This document shows, one piece after another, positions 1 to 9,630 of a DNA stretch of 64,000 bases; the first letter of the stretch is position 1, and every line of letters starts with the position of its first letter. Made by a program: the position numbers and the translations under genes. Location: positions 1,488,001-1,552,000 of the forward strand of contig OY970183.1 of assembly GCA_963708155.1 (NCBI GenBank), read 5' to 3'. The DNA is from Methylovirgula sp963708155. GTDB lineage: Bacteria > Pseudomonadota > Alphaproteobacteria > Rhizobiales > Beijerinckiaceae. The notes under the pieces are model-generated. The model was not told where the DNA came from, did not search any database, and saw only the letters and a program-made list of their open reading frames with translations.

Positions 1-576
1 CAGGATTTTGTTCTGCGCAACTGGTCGATCGTGCGCGGTGGGACGAGTTCGACGCAAAAAGCGCTGTTTTTCAATCTGCGCCGCCTGCGGGCGAAATTGT
101 CGGTCGAACATTCGGGCGCGGCGGTCTTCGATCAGATCGCCAAGACGCTCGGCGTGCGGCGCGCTGACGTCGAACTCATGGACGCGCGTTTCGCGGGCCC
201 GGACCTTTCGCTCAATGCTTCCCTATCGGAGGCCGACCCGGCCCCGACGGCGCAGCGGCTCGATCTCCTCGCCGACGAAGGGCCATTACCTGACGCGCTC
301 GCCGAGGCGGCGATTGACGCGGACTGGCGCATCACCCGGCTCGCCGAGGCTTTGCGGGGCCTCAACCCGCGCGAGCTCCACATCGTGCGCCATCGCCAGC
401 TTGCGGAAGAGGCCGCAACGCTCGAATCGCTTGGCGCCCGGCTCGGAATCTCCAAAGAGCGGGTGCGGCAGATCGAGTGCCGCGCGCTTCAAAAGCTGCG
501 CCACGCATTGACCGGTGACGCTGCGGATGCGCTTGGCGCGCGGCGTGAGACGCCGGAGATGACTCCGCGTATGTGA
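1..576 (+). CDS. rpoH: RNA polymerase sigma factor RpoH (sigma-32), 3' part
   Basis: The frame is open from the first base, so the gene begins upstream of the window; 191 residues remain. The start of the fragment reads LRNWSIVRGGTSSTQKALFF, typical of the RpoH-specific region between sigma regions 2 and 4. The end holds a region 4 helix-turn-helix (LGARLGISKERVRQIECRAL, about residues 144-163 of the fragment) that reads the -35 element. RpoH directs RNA polymerase to heat-shock promoters; dnaK, dnaJ and grpE further along this window are expected targets. It converges on carD, with a terminator hairpin between them. Assignment to the RpoH family is firm. Alphaproteobacteria often carry two rpoH paralogues and which one this is cannot be told. 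Confidence 0.93.
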   Translation, partial: QDFVLRNWSIVRGGTSSTQKALFFNLRRLRAKLSVEHSGAAVFDQIAKTLGVRRADVELMDARFAGPDLSLNASLSEADPAPTAQRLDLLADEGPLPDALAEAAIDADWRITRLAEALRGLNPRELHIVRHRQLAEEAATLESLGARLGISKERVRQIECRALQKLRHALTGDAADALGARRETPEMTPRM

Positions 577-614
577 TCGCCGCGAACCGAAACAAGCGGT
601 GCAAGGAGCCCCAA

Positions 615-648
615 GAAAAAGGCCCGGCGCTGAGGAGCGTCGGGCCTT
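615..648 (-). terminator. Intrinsic terminator of carD (possibly bidirectional)
   Basis: A 13-bp stem (AAGGCCCGGCGCT paired with AGCGTCGGGCCTT, one mismatch) closes a 4-base loop. Read on the minus strand it is followed by TTTTTC, a good U-tract for carD. The plus-strand side has only a weak T-run, so ending of rpoH transcripts here is possible but less certain. Confidence 0.8.
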
Positions 649-674
649 CGATCTCATGCGATGGAATCGGGCGC

Positions 675-2054
675 TTATGCGGCCTCGTCGATGCCGCCGT
701 CCTCGCCCGCTTCAGCCTCGGCATCCGCATCGGCCTCGTCGGCCTTGCTGCGGCGCGGGCTCTTTTGCAATTGCGCCTCGATCACCTTCAGCGATTCGGT
801 CTCGGTCAGCTTCTGCACGGCGGCGATCTCGCGCGCCACGCGGTCGAGCGCCGCCTCGTACAATTGCCGTTCGGAATAAGATTGCTCCGGCTGCGCGTCG
901 GAGCGATAGAGATCGCGCACAACTTCGGCGATGGCGACGAGATCGCCGGAATTGATCTTCGCCTCATATTCCTGCGCCCGGCGCGACCACATCGTCCGCT
1001 TGATGCGGGCGCGTCCGGTCAACGTGTTGAGCGCGTGCTTGACCACCTCGGGGCCGGCGAGCTTGCGCATGCCGACAGCGATCGACTTCGGGGTCGGCAC
1101 CTTCAGGATCATCTTGTCCTTGGAGAAGCTGATCACGAAGAGTTCGAGCTTGAAGCCCGCGACTTCCTGCTCCTCGACGGCGAGAATCTGGCCGACGCCA
1201 TGCGCCGGATAGACGACGAATTCGAGCGGCTTGAAGCCGTGCTTGACCGGCGCCGCCGGCTTGGCGGGCTTGGGCTTTTCGACAATCGGCGCGGCGGCCT
1301 TGACGTCCACCGCCGGCTCGGGCGCGCTGGGCGCGACGGCCTTCGGCGCGACGGGCGCCACGACACGAGTGGGGGCAGGCGCGGCTTCTGCCGCCTTCTT
1401 CGGAGCTTTCTGGGTCACGCTGACTTTGCTTGCCTCTGGGCGAACGACAGGCTCAGCCGCCGGTGCGGGTTTGCGCAGAGAGCGCAAAGCCAACACCGCG
1501 GCAACTTGCGCGCGGCGCTCGTGATCGACCTTCTTGACGACGGCCTCAGGTTTAGTTTGGGGGGCGGCTGGTTGCTGAACCGTAGTCACCGCCTTCGCCA
1601 ATTTAGCCTCAACCGGGGTATTGCGTCCAGCCCGCGATTTGCCGCGGCTCACATCTGTTGACCGCTTCAATTTCGCTACTGTCGGAGTTTGATTCGTTTT
1701 TGTTTTGCGCGTCGCCGCAGCCGATTTGACTGCAGATGATTTTGCCGCGGGCCGCGCAGCTTTCGCCGCTGCAACCTGTTTCTTCGCGCGCGCCTGCGCA
1801 GCGCGTAGTTTGGCCGCGGCGCTGCTCTTGCTGCTAGTGCTCGCGGGCTTGCGCGTAGTCTTGGCCTTGGTCGCGGTCCGCGCAGCGGCAGACGCAGTAC
1901 GCGTCTTGGCCCGCACCGGACGGGTCTTCGCGGCACTCGATTTCGCGGCGCTTGATTTACTTGTCTTCGCGGCGGTGGTACGGGATTTCAGAGCCGCGCG
2001 CGTGATCGTGGCTTTGGCCTTGCGGGACTTATCTGTCTTTTTGACGGATGACAT
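675..2054 (-). CDS. carD: CarD/CdnL-family transcription regulator with histone-H1-like N-terminal extension
   Basis: The protein has 459 residues. Residues 1-165 are Lys/Ala/Ser/Thr-rich with KAKATI, AAKSSAAK and KAKTTRK-type runs, like histone H1 or AlgP-type tails. Residues 165-270 are Pro/Ala-rich linker. Residues 272-430 are a CarD_CdnL domain (VVYPAHGVGQI, then a helical C-terminal part with ALNTLTGRARIKRTMWSRR). The last 20 residues are acidic. CarD domains bind the RNA polymerase beta subunit and stabilise open complexes at rRNA and other promoters. The start at 2054 is chosen because AAGGAG lies about ten bases upstream; an in-frame ATG at 2180 lacks such a site. Usual alphaproteobacterial CarD proteins are, from memory, much shorter, so the basic tail is the odd feature. 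Function of the tail as a DNA-binding arm is inference. Confidence 0.93.
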   Translation of the reverse strand: MSSVKKTDKSRKAKATITRAALKSRTTAAKTSKSSAAKSSAAKTRPVRAKTRTASAAARTATKAKTTRKPASTSSKSSAAAKLRAAQARAKKQVAAAKAARPAAKSSAVKSAAATRKTKTNQTPTVAKLKRSTDVSRGKSRAGRNTPVEAKLAKAVTTVQQPAAPQTKPEAVVKKVDHERRAQVAAVLALRSLRKPAPAAEPVVRPEASKVSVTQKAPKKAAEAAPAPTRVVAPVAPKAVAPSAPEPAVDVKAAAPIVEKPKPAKPAAPVKHGFKPLEFVVYPAHGVGQILAVEEQEVAGFKLELFVISFSKDKMILKVPTPKSIAVGMRKLAGPEVVKHALNTLTGRARIKRTMWSRRAQEYEAKINSGDLVAIAEVVRDLYRSDAQPEQSYSERQLYEAALDRVAREIAAVQKLTETESLKVIEAQLQKSPRRSKADEADADAEAEAGEDGGIDEAA

Positions 2055-2424
2055 ACGCGCGCACTCCTTTTTTGCTTCGCCTGGCAGCGAAACGCAGTCA
2101 TGCAGCAAAGGAACTTTGCCGCCCGGGGACGACCACGGCATTCGATCTGCCGCGGGACAGCCGAGCAAAAGATCATCCATCTACCGCAGCGCGAACCTTG
2201 GCCCCCAGGCAATTGCCGCGTGTAGAAATGAAACGCCCGACGCTCCGCCAAGCATCGGGTCCGCGATCCGGATGATCATAGCCGGGCCGATTGTGACTGT
2301 TAAATATCACATTCCAGGGCAAAAATCAAAGATTTGCGGCCCGAAAAAGCTCGCATGCCGCCACTTTCGGGCGCCATTCCGCTCCGGCCGATCCTGGATT
2401 TCGAATTATACTTGATACGGGTGG
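2055..2424. other. Intergenic region upstream of carD
   Basis: This 370-base stretch separates the end of fdxA from carD, both on the minus strand. It carries the carD ribosome-binding site and presumably its promoter. I see no convincing small gene on either strand and no clear terminator for fdxA. Confidence 0.5.
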
Positions 2425-2763
2425 TTAATCGCCTTCGCCGGGTTCCGGCGAGAAATAGGCCTCGAACTTGCCCGGCTTGCCGTCAAATTCCTTCGCATCC
2501 GGCAGGTGCGGCTTTTTCTGCGAGATATTCGGCCAGCTCTTGGCCATATCCGCGTTGAGCTTCAGCCATTTCTCCAGCCCCTTCTCGGTGTCCGGGCTGA
2601 TGGCGTTGGCCGGGCATTCCGGTTCGCAAACGCCGCAGTCGATGCACTCATCCGGGTGGATGACGAGCATGTTCTCGCCTTCATAGAAGCAATCGACCGG
2701 GCAAACCTCGACGCAGTCCGTGTACTTGCATTTGATGCAGTTCTCGGTGACGACGTAAGGCAT
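2425..2763 (-). CDS. fdxA: Ferredoxin FdxA, 7Fe type ([3Fe-4S][4Fe-4S])
   Basis: The 112-residue protein opens with MPYVVTENCIKCKYTDCVEV. Cysteines 9, 17 and 50 fit the [3Fe-4S] cluster, and 21, 40, 43 and 46 the [4Fe-4S] cluster, with an extra Cys12 as in the FdxA family. The C-terminal half (LEKWLKLNADMAKSWPNI) is the family's usual extension. It acts as a soluble low-potential electron carrier; the partner is not shown by context. The start is set at 2763 by GGAGGAGACTT just upstream. It follows the S4-domain gene on the same strand, an arrangement common in Rhizobiales. Confidence 0.95.
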   Translation of the reverse strand: MPYVVTENCIKCKYTDCVEVCPVDCFYEGENMLVIHPDECIDCGVCEPECPANAISPDTEKGLEKWLKLNADMAKSWPNISQKKPHLPDAKEFDGKPGKFEAYFSPEPGEGD

Positions 2764-2886
2764 AAGTCTCCTCCGCGCGGCATTCCACACGCGCCGTGAT
2801 GAATTCTGGCGGTTTGCTAGCGTCTTTGCGGTGCTTAAGCAAGCCGTTGCTGCGAGGCACAAAGCCCATGTTGCCGCAGCTTGCCG

Positions 2887-3213
2887 CTAGACGGCCGCGG
2901 GCCCCACTGCCGGCGCCTTGGCATTGAGGTCCACGAACAAATTCTGCGCCTCGGCCGGGCCGCCGCGCCGTTCGGCGAGGCCGGTGATCCGCAAAACCCG
3001 CACCTGCCGTTCGAGCGCGATGGTCAGGACTTCGCCGGGCCCGACCAGCCTGGCCGGCGCGTCCACCCGGCGGGAATCGACCCGCACATGTCCCCCCGCG
3101 ATGAGATCGACGGCCCGGCGGCGGGTTTTGACGACGCGGGCAAACCAGAGCCATTTGTCGAGCCGCTGTCGCTCGGCGGTTTCAGGGGTGGAAAAACGCG
3201 GTGTTGCGGCCAT
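2887..3213 (-). CDS. hslR: S4-domain RNA-binding protein (Hsp15/HslR-like)
   Basis: The 108-residue protein carries an S4 fold over residues 15-75 (RLDKWLWFARVVKTRRRAVD, then GGHVRVD and PGEVLTI), the signature of the Hsp15 family that binds stalled 50S-tRNA complexes after translation errors. It starts 51 bases after the acyltransferase-like gene and is 123 bases upstream of fdxA, all on the minus strand, so co-transcription is likely. The family is clear. Whether it is a strict functional equivalent of E. coli HslR is inferred. Confidence 0.85.
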   Translation of the reverse strand: MAATPRFSTPETAERQRLDKWLWFARVVKTRRRAVDLIAGGHVRVDSRRVDAPARLVGPGEVLTIALERQVRVLRITGLAERRGGPAEAQNLFVDLNAKAPAVGPAAV

Positions 3214-3264
3214 AAGCGATCCGGGCAGCGAACATCTGCGACTTATGGCCGCCTGGGGCGGGTA

Positions 3265-4489
3265 TCAAGAGCGCGCGCGCCAGGTTTGGGCGATTGGCGC
3301 CTTGCCGCTGGAATTGCGCAACAGCAATCTTTTTGCGGCCCGGCGGCTGAACCGGAACAGCGCTTCCGCCGCGAAGCCGAGGCGCGCGCGGGGGCCAGGC
3401 GTCACGGCGACGCCGATGTCGAGCAGGGCGATCCGCTCCGGCCAGAGACGGTCGATCATCGGATGGTCCGGCGTCGCGCAGGAATCGATCTTCATGAAGG
3501 TCCCGCCGGCCACGAGCCGATTGGTCAGCTCGCGGACGAACAGCACGCCCGGCGAAAGCGCGGCGCGGGCCTCGTCATAGGCCGTCTTCCAGAAATAGGT
3601 CGCGCCGGCGTCCTCGATCAGTAAACCCATCGCAACCGCTTTGCCGTCGAGATCGAGGCTTTCGACGCGCAATCTGCCGCTTCGGGAAAGCGCTTCCGCG
3701 GTGGCGCGGCGCGAAGGCAGCGCGCGCGGGTGTCGAGGCGAGGGCGGTGCGGCTCTCGCCCTTCCAGCCCGCGGCCTCCAGCGCCAGAAACTCGGCCATC
3801 GCGCCGGACGCCTCGGCGCCGCGCGAAATCCGATAAGAAAGCGCCCCGTGTTCGCCGAGGCGGCGCAGGAGGCGCGAATCGTTCTTGCGCGCCTTGGTCT
3901 TGCGATTGGCTTGGGCCGCGGCGGCCGGAAACAAAGCCGCGCGCTGATATTCGCCGAAGGTCCGAAGGGCGCCGCGCTGCGCGAAGCGGTCGGCGAGCAG
4001 CCGGAAGGTCGCGCCGTCGCGCGGAATTTCGCTGAACACGAGCGCGCCGGGTGCCGCCGGAAGCTGCCGGATCGCCGCGAGCGAAGCCTCCAGCGCGCGT
4101 GCCGCCTGAACCCGGTCGAACAACGGCACGCCGAGCGCCGCCTGCTTGTGGACCGGCACGCGCGCCGGGCCAAAACGCATCGCCGGCAGGGTGATCGGCA
4201 TCAGCGCCAGCAGGCGCGCGTCCGGCCCGGGCTCGAAGACGACAAGAATCCTGAAATTGCGCGGCCGCAGATAGGTAAAGGCCGGCACGGCGAAATCGGG
4301 GTCGAGGAAAATATTGGATTTAAGGCTGCGCCGTTGCAGATCGCGCCAGGCTTCGACCAGCGGCGCCATGTCATCGAGCTGACGCAGCTCAACGACGAGC
4401 GCAGCTTCGCCCGGGACAGCGGCCTCGCGCGCCGTATCTGCCCCAAAGGCAAAGGTCTTGCCGCCGAAGGCCGCAGCGGGTTGTTGCAT
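3265..4489 (-). CDS. GNAT-type acyltransferase (BioF2/CelD-like), frameshifted
   Basis: The N-terminal 250 or so codons read in one frame (WRDLQRRSLKSNIFLDPDF, FAVPAFTYLRPRNFRILVVF). The protein then resumes in the next frame from about 3728 (RRATAEALSRSGRLRVESLD, GLLIEDAGATYFWKTAYDE, LSPGVLF) to the stop at 3265. Removing one base in TTCGCGCCGCGCC restores a roughly 405-residue protein. The second half matches the acetyltransferase fold of the CelD/BcsL-like group (Acetyltransf_6), which N- or O-acylates unknown acceptors, often in polysaccharide or peptidoglycan contexts. It leads the minus-strand run to the S4 gene and fdxA. The break is probably a sequence error, but a true pseudogene cannot be excluded. 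Confidence 0.7.
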
Positions 4490-4607
4490 TAAACGCCCTG
4501 ACCGGTTGAAGTCTCCAGATGATCGGAACCCTTCTTCTCATTATAGAACAAGCGCCATCCCGCGGGTTTTATGAATTCTTAACCTTAACGCCGAGGCGGA
4601 GCACGCA

Positions 4608-6208
4608 GTGACCTATGACGCTATCGTGATCGGCGCCGGCCATAATGGCCTCGTCTGCGCGGCCTATCTCGGCGCCGCGGGCCTCAAGGCGCTGGTGCTC
4701 GAAGCGCGCGATACGGTCGGCGGCTGCGCGGTGACGCAGGAATTTCACCCCGGTTTCCGCAATTCGGTCGCCGCCTATACGGTTTCGCTGCTCAATCCGA
4801 AAATCATCCGCGATCTCGATCTTGCCAGCCACGGCCTGTGTATCGTTCCGCGAAAACTTTCGAACTTTCTGCCGCTCGATGAGCGGCAATTATCTGAAGG
4901 TCGGCGCGGGCCGAACGCGAATGGAAGTCGCGAAATTCTCGCTGCGGGATGCCGACAGGTTGGATGCTTACACGGCGCGGCTCGATGCGCTCGCGGATTT
5001 TCTGCGCGCGGTGGCGCAGGAGACGCCGCCGAACGTTCCACATGGCCCCGGCGACTGGCTGCGGCAGCTTTTCCGCGCCGGAAAATTCGCAGAGAGGCTG
5101 CGCCGTCTCGGGCTCGAAGGCGAACGCGACGTGCTCGAAATCTTCACCGCCTCCGCTGGCGATTATCTCGATCATTGGTTCGAGAGCGCGCCGATCAAGG
5201 CGGCGTTCGGCTTCGATTCCGATCGTCGGCAATTATGCGAGCCCCTACGCGCCGGGCTCGGCCTATGTGCTGCTGCATCATTGCTTCGGCGAAGTGAATG
5301 GCATGAAGGGCCGATGGGGCCATGCGATCGGCGGCATGGGCGCGATCACGCAGGCGATGGCGAAAGCCGCACGCGCGAGAGGCGTCGAAATTCGCACTGC
5401 AAGTCCCGGTGAAGGAAGTTCTGGTCGAAAAGGGCCGCGCCGCCGGAGTCGTCACAGAAAACGGCGATATATTCCGCGCGAAAATCGTCGCTGCCAATGT
5501 CAATCCGAAATTGCTTTATCGCGATCTTGTCCCGCAGGAGGCGCAACCTGCCGACTTCCGCGAACGCATCGCGCGCTTTCGCTGCGGCTCCGGCACGTTC
5601 CGCATGAATGTCGCTCTGTCCGAACTGCCGGATTTCTCGGCGCTGCCCGGGCGTGATGCTGGCCGAGCATCACACCGCCGGCATCATCATCGCGCCGTCG
5701 CTCGCCTATATGGAAGACGCCTATTTCGATGCGCGGCGCTTCGGCTGGTCGCAAAAGCCGATCGTCGAAATGCTCATTCCTTCGACGCTCGACGAGACGC
5801 TTGCGCCCAAAGGCGCGCATGTGGCGAGTCTCTTCTGCCAGCATGTCGCGCCGGTTCTGCCCGATGGCAAATCGTGGGACGATCATCGCGAAGAGGTCGC
5901 CGATCTCATGATCGCGACGGTCGATCGTCTATGCGCCGAATTTCAGGGCGTCAGTGATCGCCCGGCAGATCTTTTCGCCGCTCGATCTCGAACGCACGTT
6001 CGGCCTCGTCGGCGGCGATATTTTTCACGGCGCGCTCGATCTCGGCCAGTTGTTTTCAGCGCGGCCGATGCTCGGCCATGCCGATTATCGCGGGCCGCTC
6101 GCCGGGCTCTATATGTGCGGCGCCGGCACGCATCCGGGCGGCGGCGTCACCGGCCTGCCGGGCCGGAATGCCGCGCGAGAGATTTTGCGGGATGCAGGGC
6201 GCGGCTGA
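4608..6208 (+). pseudogene. COG1233 FAD-dependent oxidoreductase (phytoene-desaturase-like/PYROXD2-like) split by five +1 shifts
   Basis: Starting from GTG at 4608 after a GAGGCGGAG site, the protein begins with an FAD-binding Rossmann motif (VIGAGHNGLVCAAYLGAAG, residues 7-25, then EARDTVGGCA). Homologous sequence continues without gaps through six frame segments, with breaks near 4883, 5221, 5406, 5650 and 5951. Each is repaired by deleting one base, for example CCC to CC at 5405 and GGG to GG at 5649. The end carries MCGAGTHPGGGVTGLPGRNA, the family's FAD-closing motif. The repaired length is about 530 residues, normal for the family. Substrate is unknown; family members include carotenoid desaturases and uncharacterised oxidoreductases. 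Five shifts without loss of any segment suggest read errors rather than decay, but as given no full product can be made. Confidence 0.8.
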
Positions 6209-6312
6209 ACATCCTCCGGCGGATTGTCCAGTTTGCATTATGCTGGCGTTGGTTCAAATTTCCCAAAGTCAATAAGGCCTGGCCGCAAGGCCGGGAGCTT
6301 CGGGAGGTGTCG

Positions 6313-7239
6313 ATGGTCGAGCGGGCTTGGTACATCGTCGAAGCGGGCGGCCGTCTGGGCCCCTTTCCCGAAGCGGAATTTCTCGCGCTGATCGCTTCAG
6401 GCCGGGTGAGCGCCGATACGCTCGTCTGGAGCGAAGGCATGACCGACTGGCGGCGGGCGGGGGACATCCCCGGCCTCATCATCTCGGCGGCTTCGCCACC
6501 GCCGCCACCCGGACCGCCGCCGCCGCCGCTCCCCGGCAGCGCGCAATGGGCGGCGGCCAACGCGGATGCGATCCGCGCGCAGGGCAATGCGGCTTCGGCG
6601 GATTTCGGCGTCTGGGCCCTCTTCGGCCGCGTGCTGCTCGTCGCCATCGGTATGCTGTTTGTCGTTCCAGCGCCATGGGTGATGACGAGCTTCTACAAAT
6701 GGATCGTCGAACATCTGCACGTGCCGCAAATTCCGGCGCTCGGTTTTTCCGGCAAGCCCGCGGACATCTGGTGGGTCTTTATTCTGATTGCGCTGTGCAC
6801 TTATGCCGTGGTGCCCGAGGCGCACGCCCATCCCAGAGAGCATGTCCACGCCCTGCCGATTCTGCTCGTTCCCCTTGAGGCGGCGCTCGGCTGGCTTGTG
6901 TTGCGCTGGCTGATCGCCAACATCACCTCGTCCGGGCACCCGCTGGGACTGCGCTTCAGCGGCGATATCCTCGGCTACGTGGGATGGTCGTTGCTGCTCT
7001 ATATATCCTTCATCACGATCATCGGCTGGGCTTGGGTCACAAGCGCCTGGATGCGCTGGATCGCGACCCATATCGAAGGCGCGCCGGGGCCGGTCAGCTT
7101 CAATGCGACGGGCCTGGAGATTCTCTGGCGCACGCTCGTTGTCGCGCTCGGGTGCGCCTTCGTCATCCCGATTCCCTGGGTCATTCACTGGTACGCGCGC
7201 TGGTACGTTTCCCAGTTTTCGGTCGCCGGGCGGCCTTGA
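6313..7239 (+). CDS. GYF_2-domain (DUF4339) membrane protein with repeated TM units
   Basis: The 308-residue protein starts at ATG 6313 behind GGGAGG. Residues 4-55 form a GYF_2 domain (AWYIVEAGGRLGPFPEAEF, VWSEGMTDW), a bacterial module thought to bind protein partners. A Pro-rich linker (PPPPPGPPPPPLPG) follows. The rest is hydrophobic with about five or six membrane segments and a thrice-repeated unit: a hydrophobic helix ending APWV/WAWV/IPWV, then a Trp-containing amphipathic stretch (SFYKWIVEHL, AWMRWIATHI, HWYARWYVSQ). A His-rich loop (EAHAHPREHVHA) lies between repeats. No function is assigned. It is not obviously operonic with the broken oxidoreductase 104 bases upstream. Confidence 0.8.
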   Translation: MVERAWYIVEAGGRLGPFPEAEFLALIASGRVSADTLVWSEGMTDWRRAGDIPGLIISAASPPPPPGPPPPPLPGSAQWAAANADAIRAQGNAASADFGVWALFGRVLLVAIGMLFVVPAPWVMTSFYKWIVEHLHVPQIPALGFSGKPADIWWVFILIALCTYAVVPEAHAHPREHVHALPILLVPLEAALGWLVLRWLIANITSSGHPLGLRFSGDILGYVGWSLLLYISFITIIGWAWVTSAWMRWIATHIEGAPGPVSFNATGLEILWRTLVVALGCAFVIPIPWVIHWYARWYVSQFSVAGRP

Positions 7240-7245
7240 CCGGCT

Positions 7246-7769
<524 letters not shown>

Positions 7770-7773
<4 letters not shown>

Positions 7774-8645
7774 TGGCCGTTAACTCGTTTCAATAGGACG
7801 TCGAGCTTTTTCATCAGCTCGGGGTCGCGCGCCTCGGGCGCGGTGATGAGCGCCGTATCGAGCGCCCGGTCGGAGCCGACGGGACAGGGCTCGTGCTCGG
7901 CGGGGAAATCTTGCAGGAGCCGCGCCAGCAGCCGCTCGGCGTTGCCGGCATTGGCCCGCAAGGTGGCGATAATCGCGGCGACATCGACAGCGTCGTGCTC
8001 AGGGTGCCAGCAATCGTAATCCGTCACCATCGCGACGGTGGCGTAGGAGATTTCCGCCTCGCGGGCGAGTTTGGCTTCCGGCATGGCGGTCATGCCGATC
8101 ACGTCAAAGCCGGCGGCCTGATAGGCGCGCGATTCGGCGAGCGAGGAGAATTGCGGCCCCTCCATCGCGACGTAAGTGCCGCCATTCACGTAGCCGATGC
8201 CTTCGGCGGCGGCGGCGGCGGCAAGGCGCTCCTGCAGCCGCGGCGCGACCGGATGCGCCATTGAGACATGCGCGACGCAGCCATTGCCGAAGAAGGAGGA
8301 TTGACGGCCGAAGGTGCGGTCGACGAATTGATCGACGAGGACGAAGAGGCCGGGATTGAGTGCGGCCTTGAACGAGCCGCAGGCGGAGACCGAGACGAGA
8401 TCGGTGACGCCGGCCTCTTTCAGCGCGTAGATATTGGCGCGGTAGTTGATGCCGGACGGCGAAAGCCGGTGGCCGCGTCCATGCCGGGGCAGGAAGACGA
8501 CTTCGGTCGCGCCCACCTTGCCGAAACGCAACGCGTCGGAAGGTTCGCCCCACGGCGTCGTGACGCTTTTTTCGTGCAAGTCCGCGAGGCCGGGCAGGTG
8601 ATAGACGCCCGAGCCCCCGATGATACCGACAATGGATTTGGTCAT
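7770..8645 (-). CDS. mtnP: S-methyl-5'-thioadenosine phosphorylase
   Basis: The 291-residue protein matches the MTA phosphorylase/PNP family from VGIIGGSGVYHLPGL at its start through LPRHGRGHRLSPSGINYRAN and MEGPQFSSLAESRAY. It phosphorolyses methylthioadenosine, a polyamine-synthesis by-product, to adenine and methylthioribose-1-phosphate. The stop overlaps the apt start. It lies 99 bases downstream of petC on the same strand, so it may share the bc1 transcript; later methionine-salvage genes are not in the window. Confidence 0.96.
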
Positions 8646-8744
8646 GCCGCCCCGACCGGATGAGTTTTTCGCGGCGCAGAATTGGCTGCAGCAGCGGATC
8701 GTGTCAACGCTGCGGGGTGGCTAAAAGGCGGGCAGTGCTGGACC

Positions 8745-9614
8745 TCAATGGCCGCCGACGCCGGCCCAGATGCGCTTCTTGGTGAAATAGAGCAGCGTCG
8801 CGAAGACGATCAGGAAGATGAGGACACGAAAGCCCGTCGCCTTGCGCTCTTCGAGCTTGGGTTCGGCTGCCCAATAGAGGAAAGCCGCGACATCGCGTGA
8901 GTAATTGGCCAGCGTCGGCGGCGTGCCGTCGGTATATTGCACGGCGCCGTCGGCGAGCGGCTTCGGCATGGCGATCTTGTGGCCGGGGAAATAGAGATTC
9001 CAGTTCGGATCGTTAGGATGGGTGAAGCCGTTGAGGATCGCGACAATATAGTCCGGCCCCTGCTCCTGATATTCGGTGAAGGCATCGAAGACGAAGAGCG
9101 GGAAGGGCCGCGGAAAGCCGCGCGCCTTGGCGAGGTCCGACATATCGGGCGGCGCCGCGCCGAACACCGCCTTCGCGGCCTCGGGGTTCGGGAACGGCGG
9201 CGGGAAATGGTCGGAAGGCCGGCCCGGCCGCTTGAACATCTGACCCTGCTCGTTCGGGCCGTCCTCGATCTGGTAGGAGGCGGCGAGCGCCTTCACTTCG
9301 GCCTCCGTGAAGCCGGGGCCGCCTGAATCTGCGAGATCGCGGAAGGCGACGAGGTTCAGCGAATGGCAGCTGCCGCAGACGCTGTGATAAACTTGGAAGC
9401 CGCGCTGCAATTGCGCCTGATCGAATTTTCCGAAAGGTCCGTGGAAGCTCCACATCTGGCGCGGCGGAGTCAGCCCCTCCGCCTGGAGCGGAACCTCGTT
9501 GCCGTTGCTCGTGCCGCTGGCGGCGAGTCCGACGCCTGTCGCGACGCAAAGGGCGGCGATGGCCGCCAGGCCCGCCAAAACGTCTGCCAGAATATGCCGC
9601 CTGCGATGCGCCAT
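8745..9614 (-). CDS. petC: Cytochrome c1 of the cytochrome bc1 complex
   Basis: The 289-residue protein has a Sec signal peptide (about residues 8-33), the haem-c site C80-G-S-C83-H84 in YHSVCGSCHSLNLV, the PDMSDLAKAR region and a C-terminal membrane anchor (VLIFLIVFATLLYF) with a basic KKR stop. The mature domain is periplasmic and passes electrons from the Rieske protein to soluble cytochrome c. It is stand-alone, not fused to cytochrome b as in Bradyrhizobium fbcH. It follows petB by 16 bases. Confidence 0.96.
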   Translation of the reverse strand: MAHRRRHILADVLAGLAAIAALCVATGVGLAASGTSNGNEVPLQAEGLTPPRQMWSFHGPFGKFDQAQLQRGFQVYHSVCGSCHSLNLVAFRDLADSGGPGFTEAEVKALAASYQIEDGPNEQGQMFKRPGRPSDHFPPPFPNPEAAKAVFGAAPPDMSDLAKARGFPRPFPLFVFDAFTEYQEQGPDYIVAILNGFTHPNDPNWNLYFPGHKIAMPKPLADGAVQYTDGTPPTLANYSRDVAAFLYWAAEPKLEERKATGFRVLIFLIVFATLLYFTKKRIWAGVGGH

Positions 9615-9630
9615 CTTGAATTTTCCCGAT

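Noticed and set aside
4608..6208. Programmed ribosomal frameshifting as the cause of the frame changes
   Set aside because: The sites share no slippery motif or downstream pseudoknot, and unrelated genes across the window show the same kind of +1 break.
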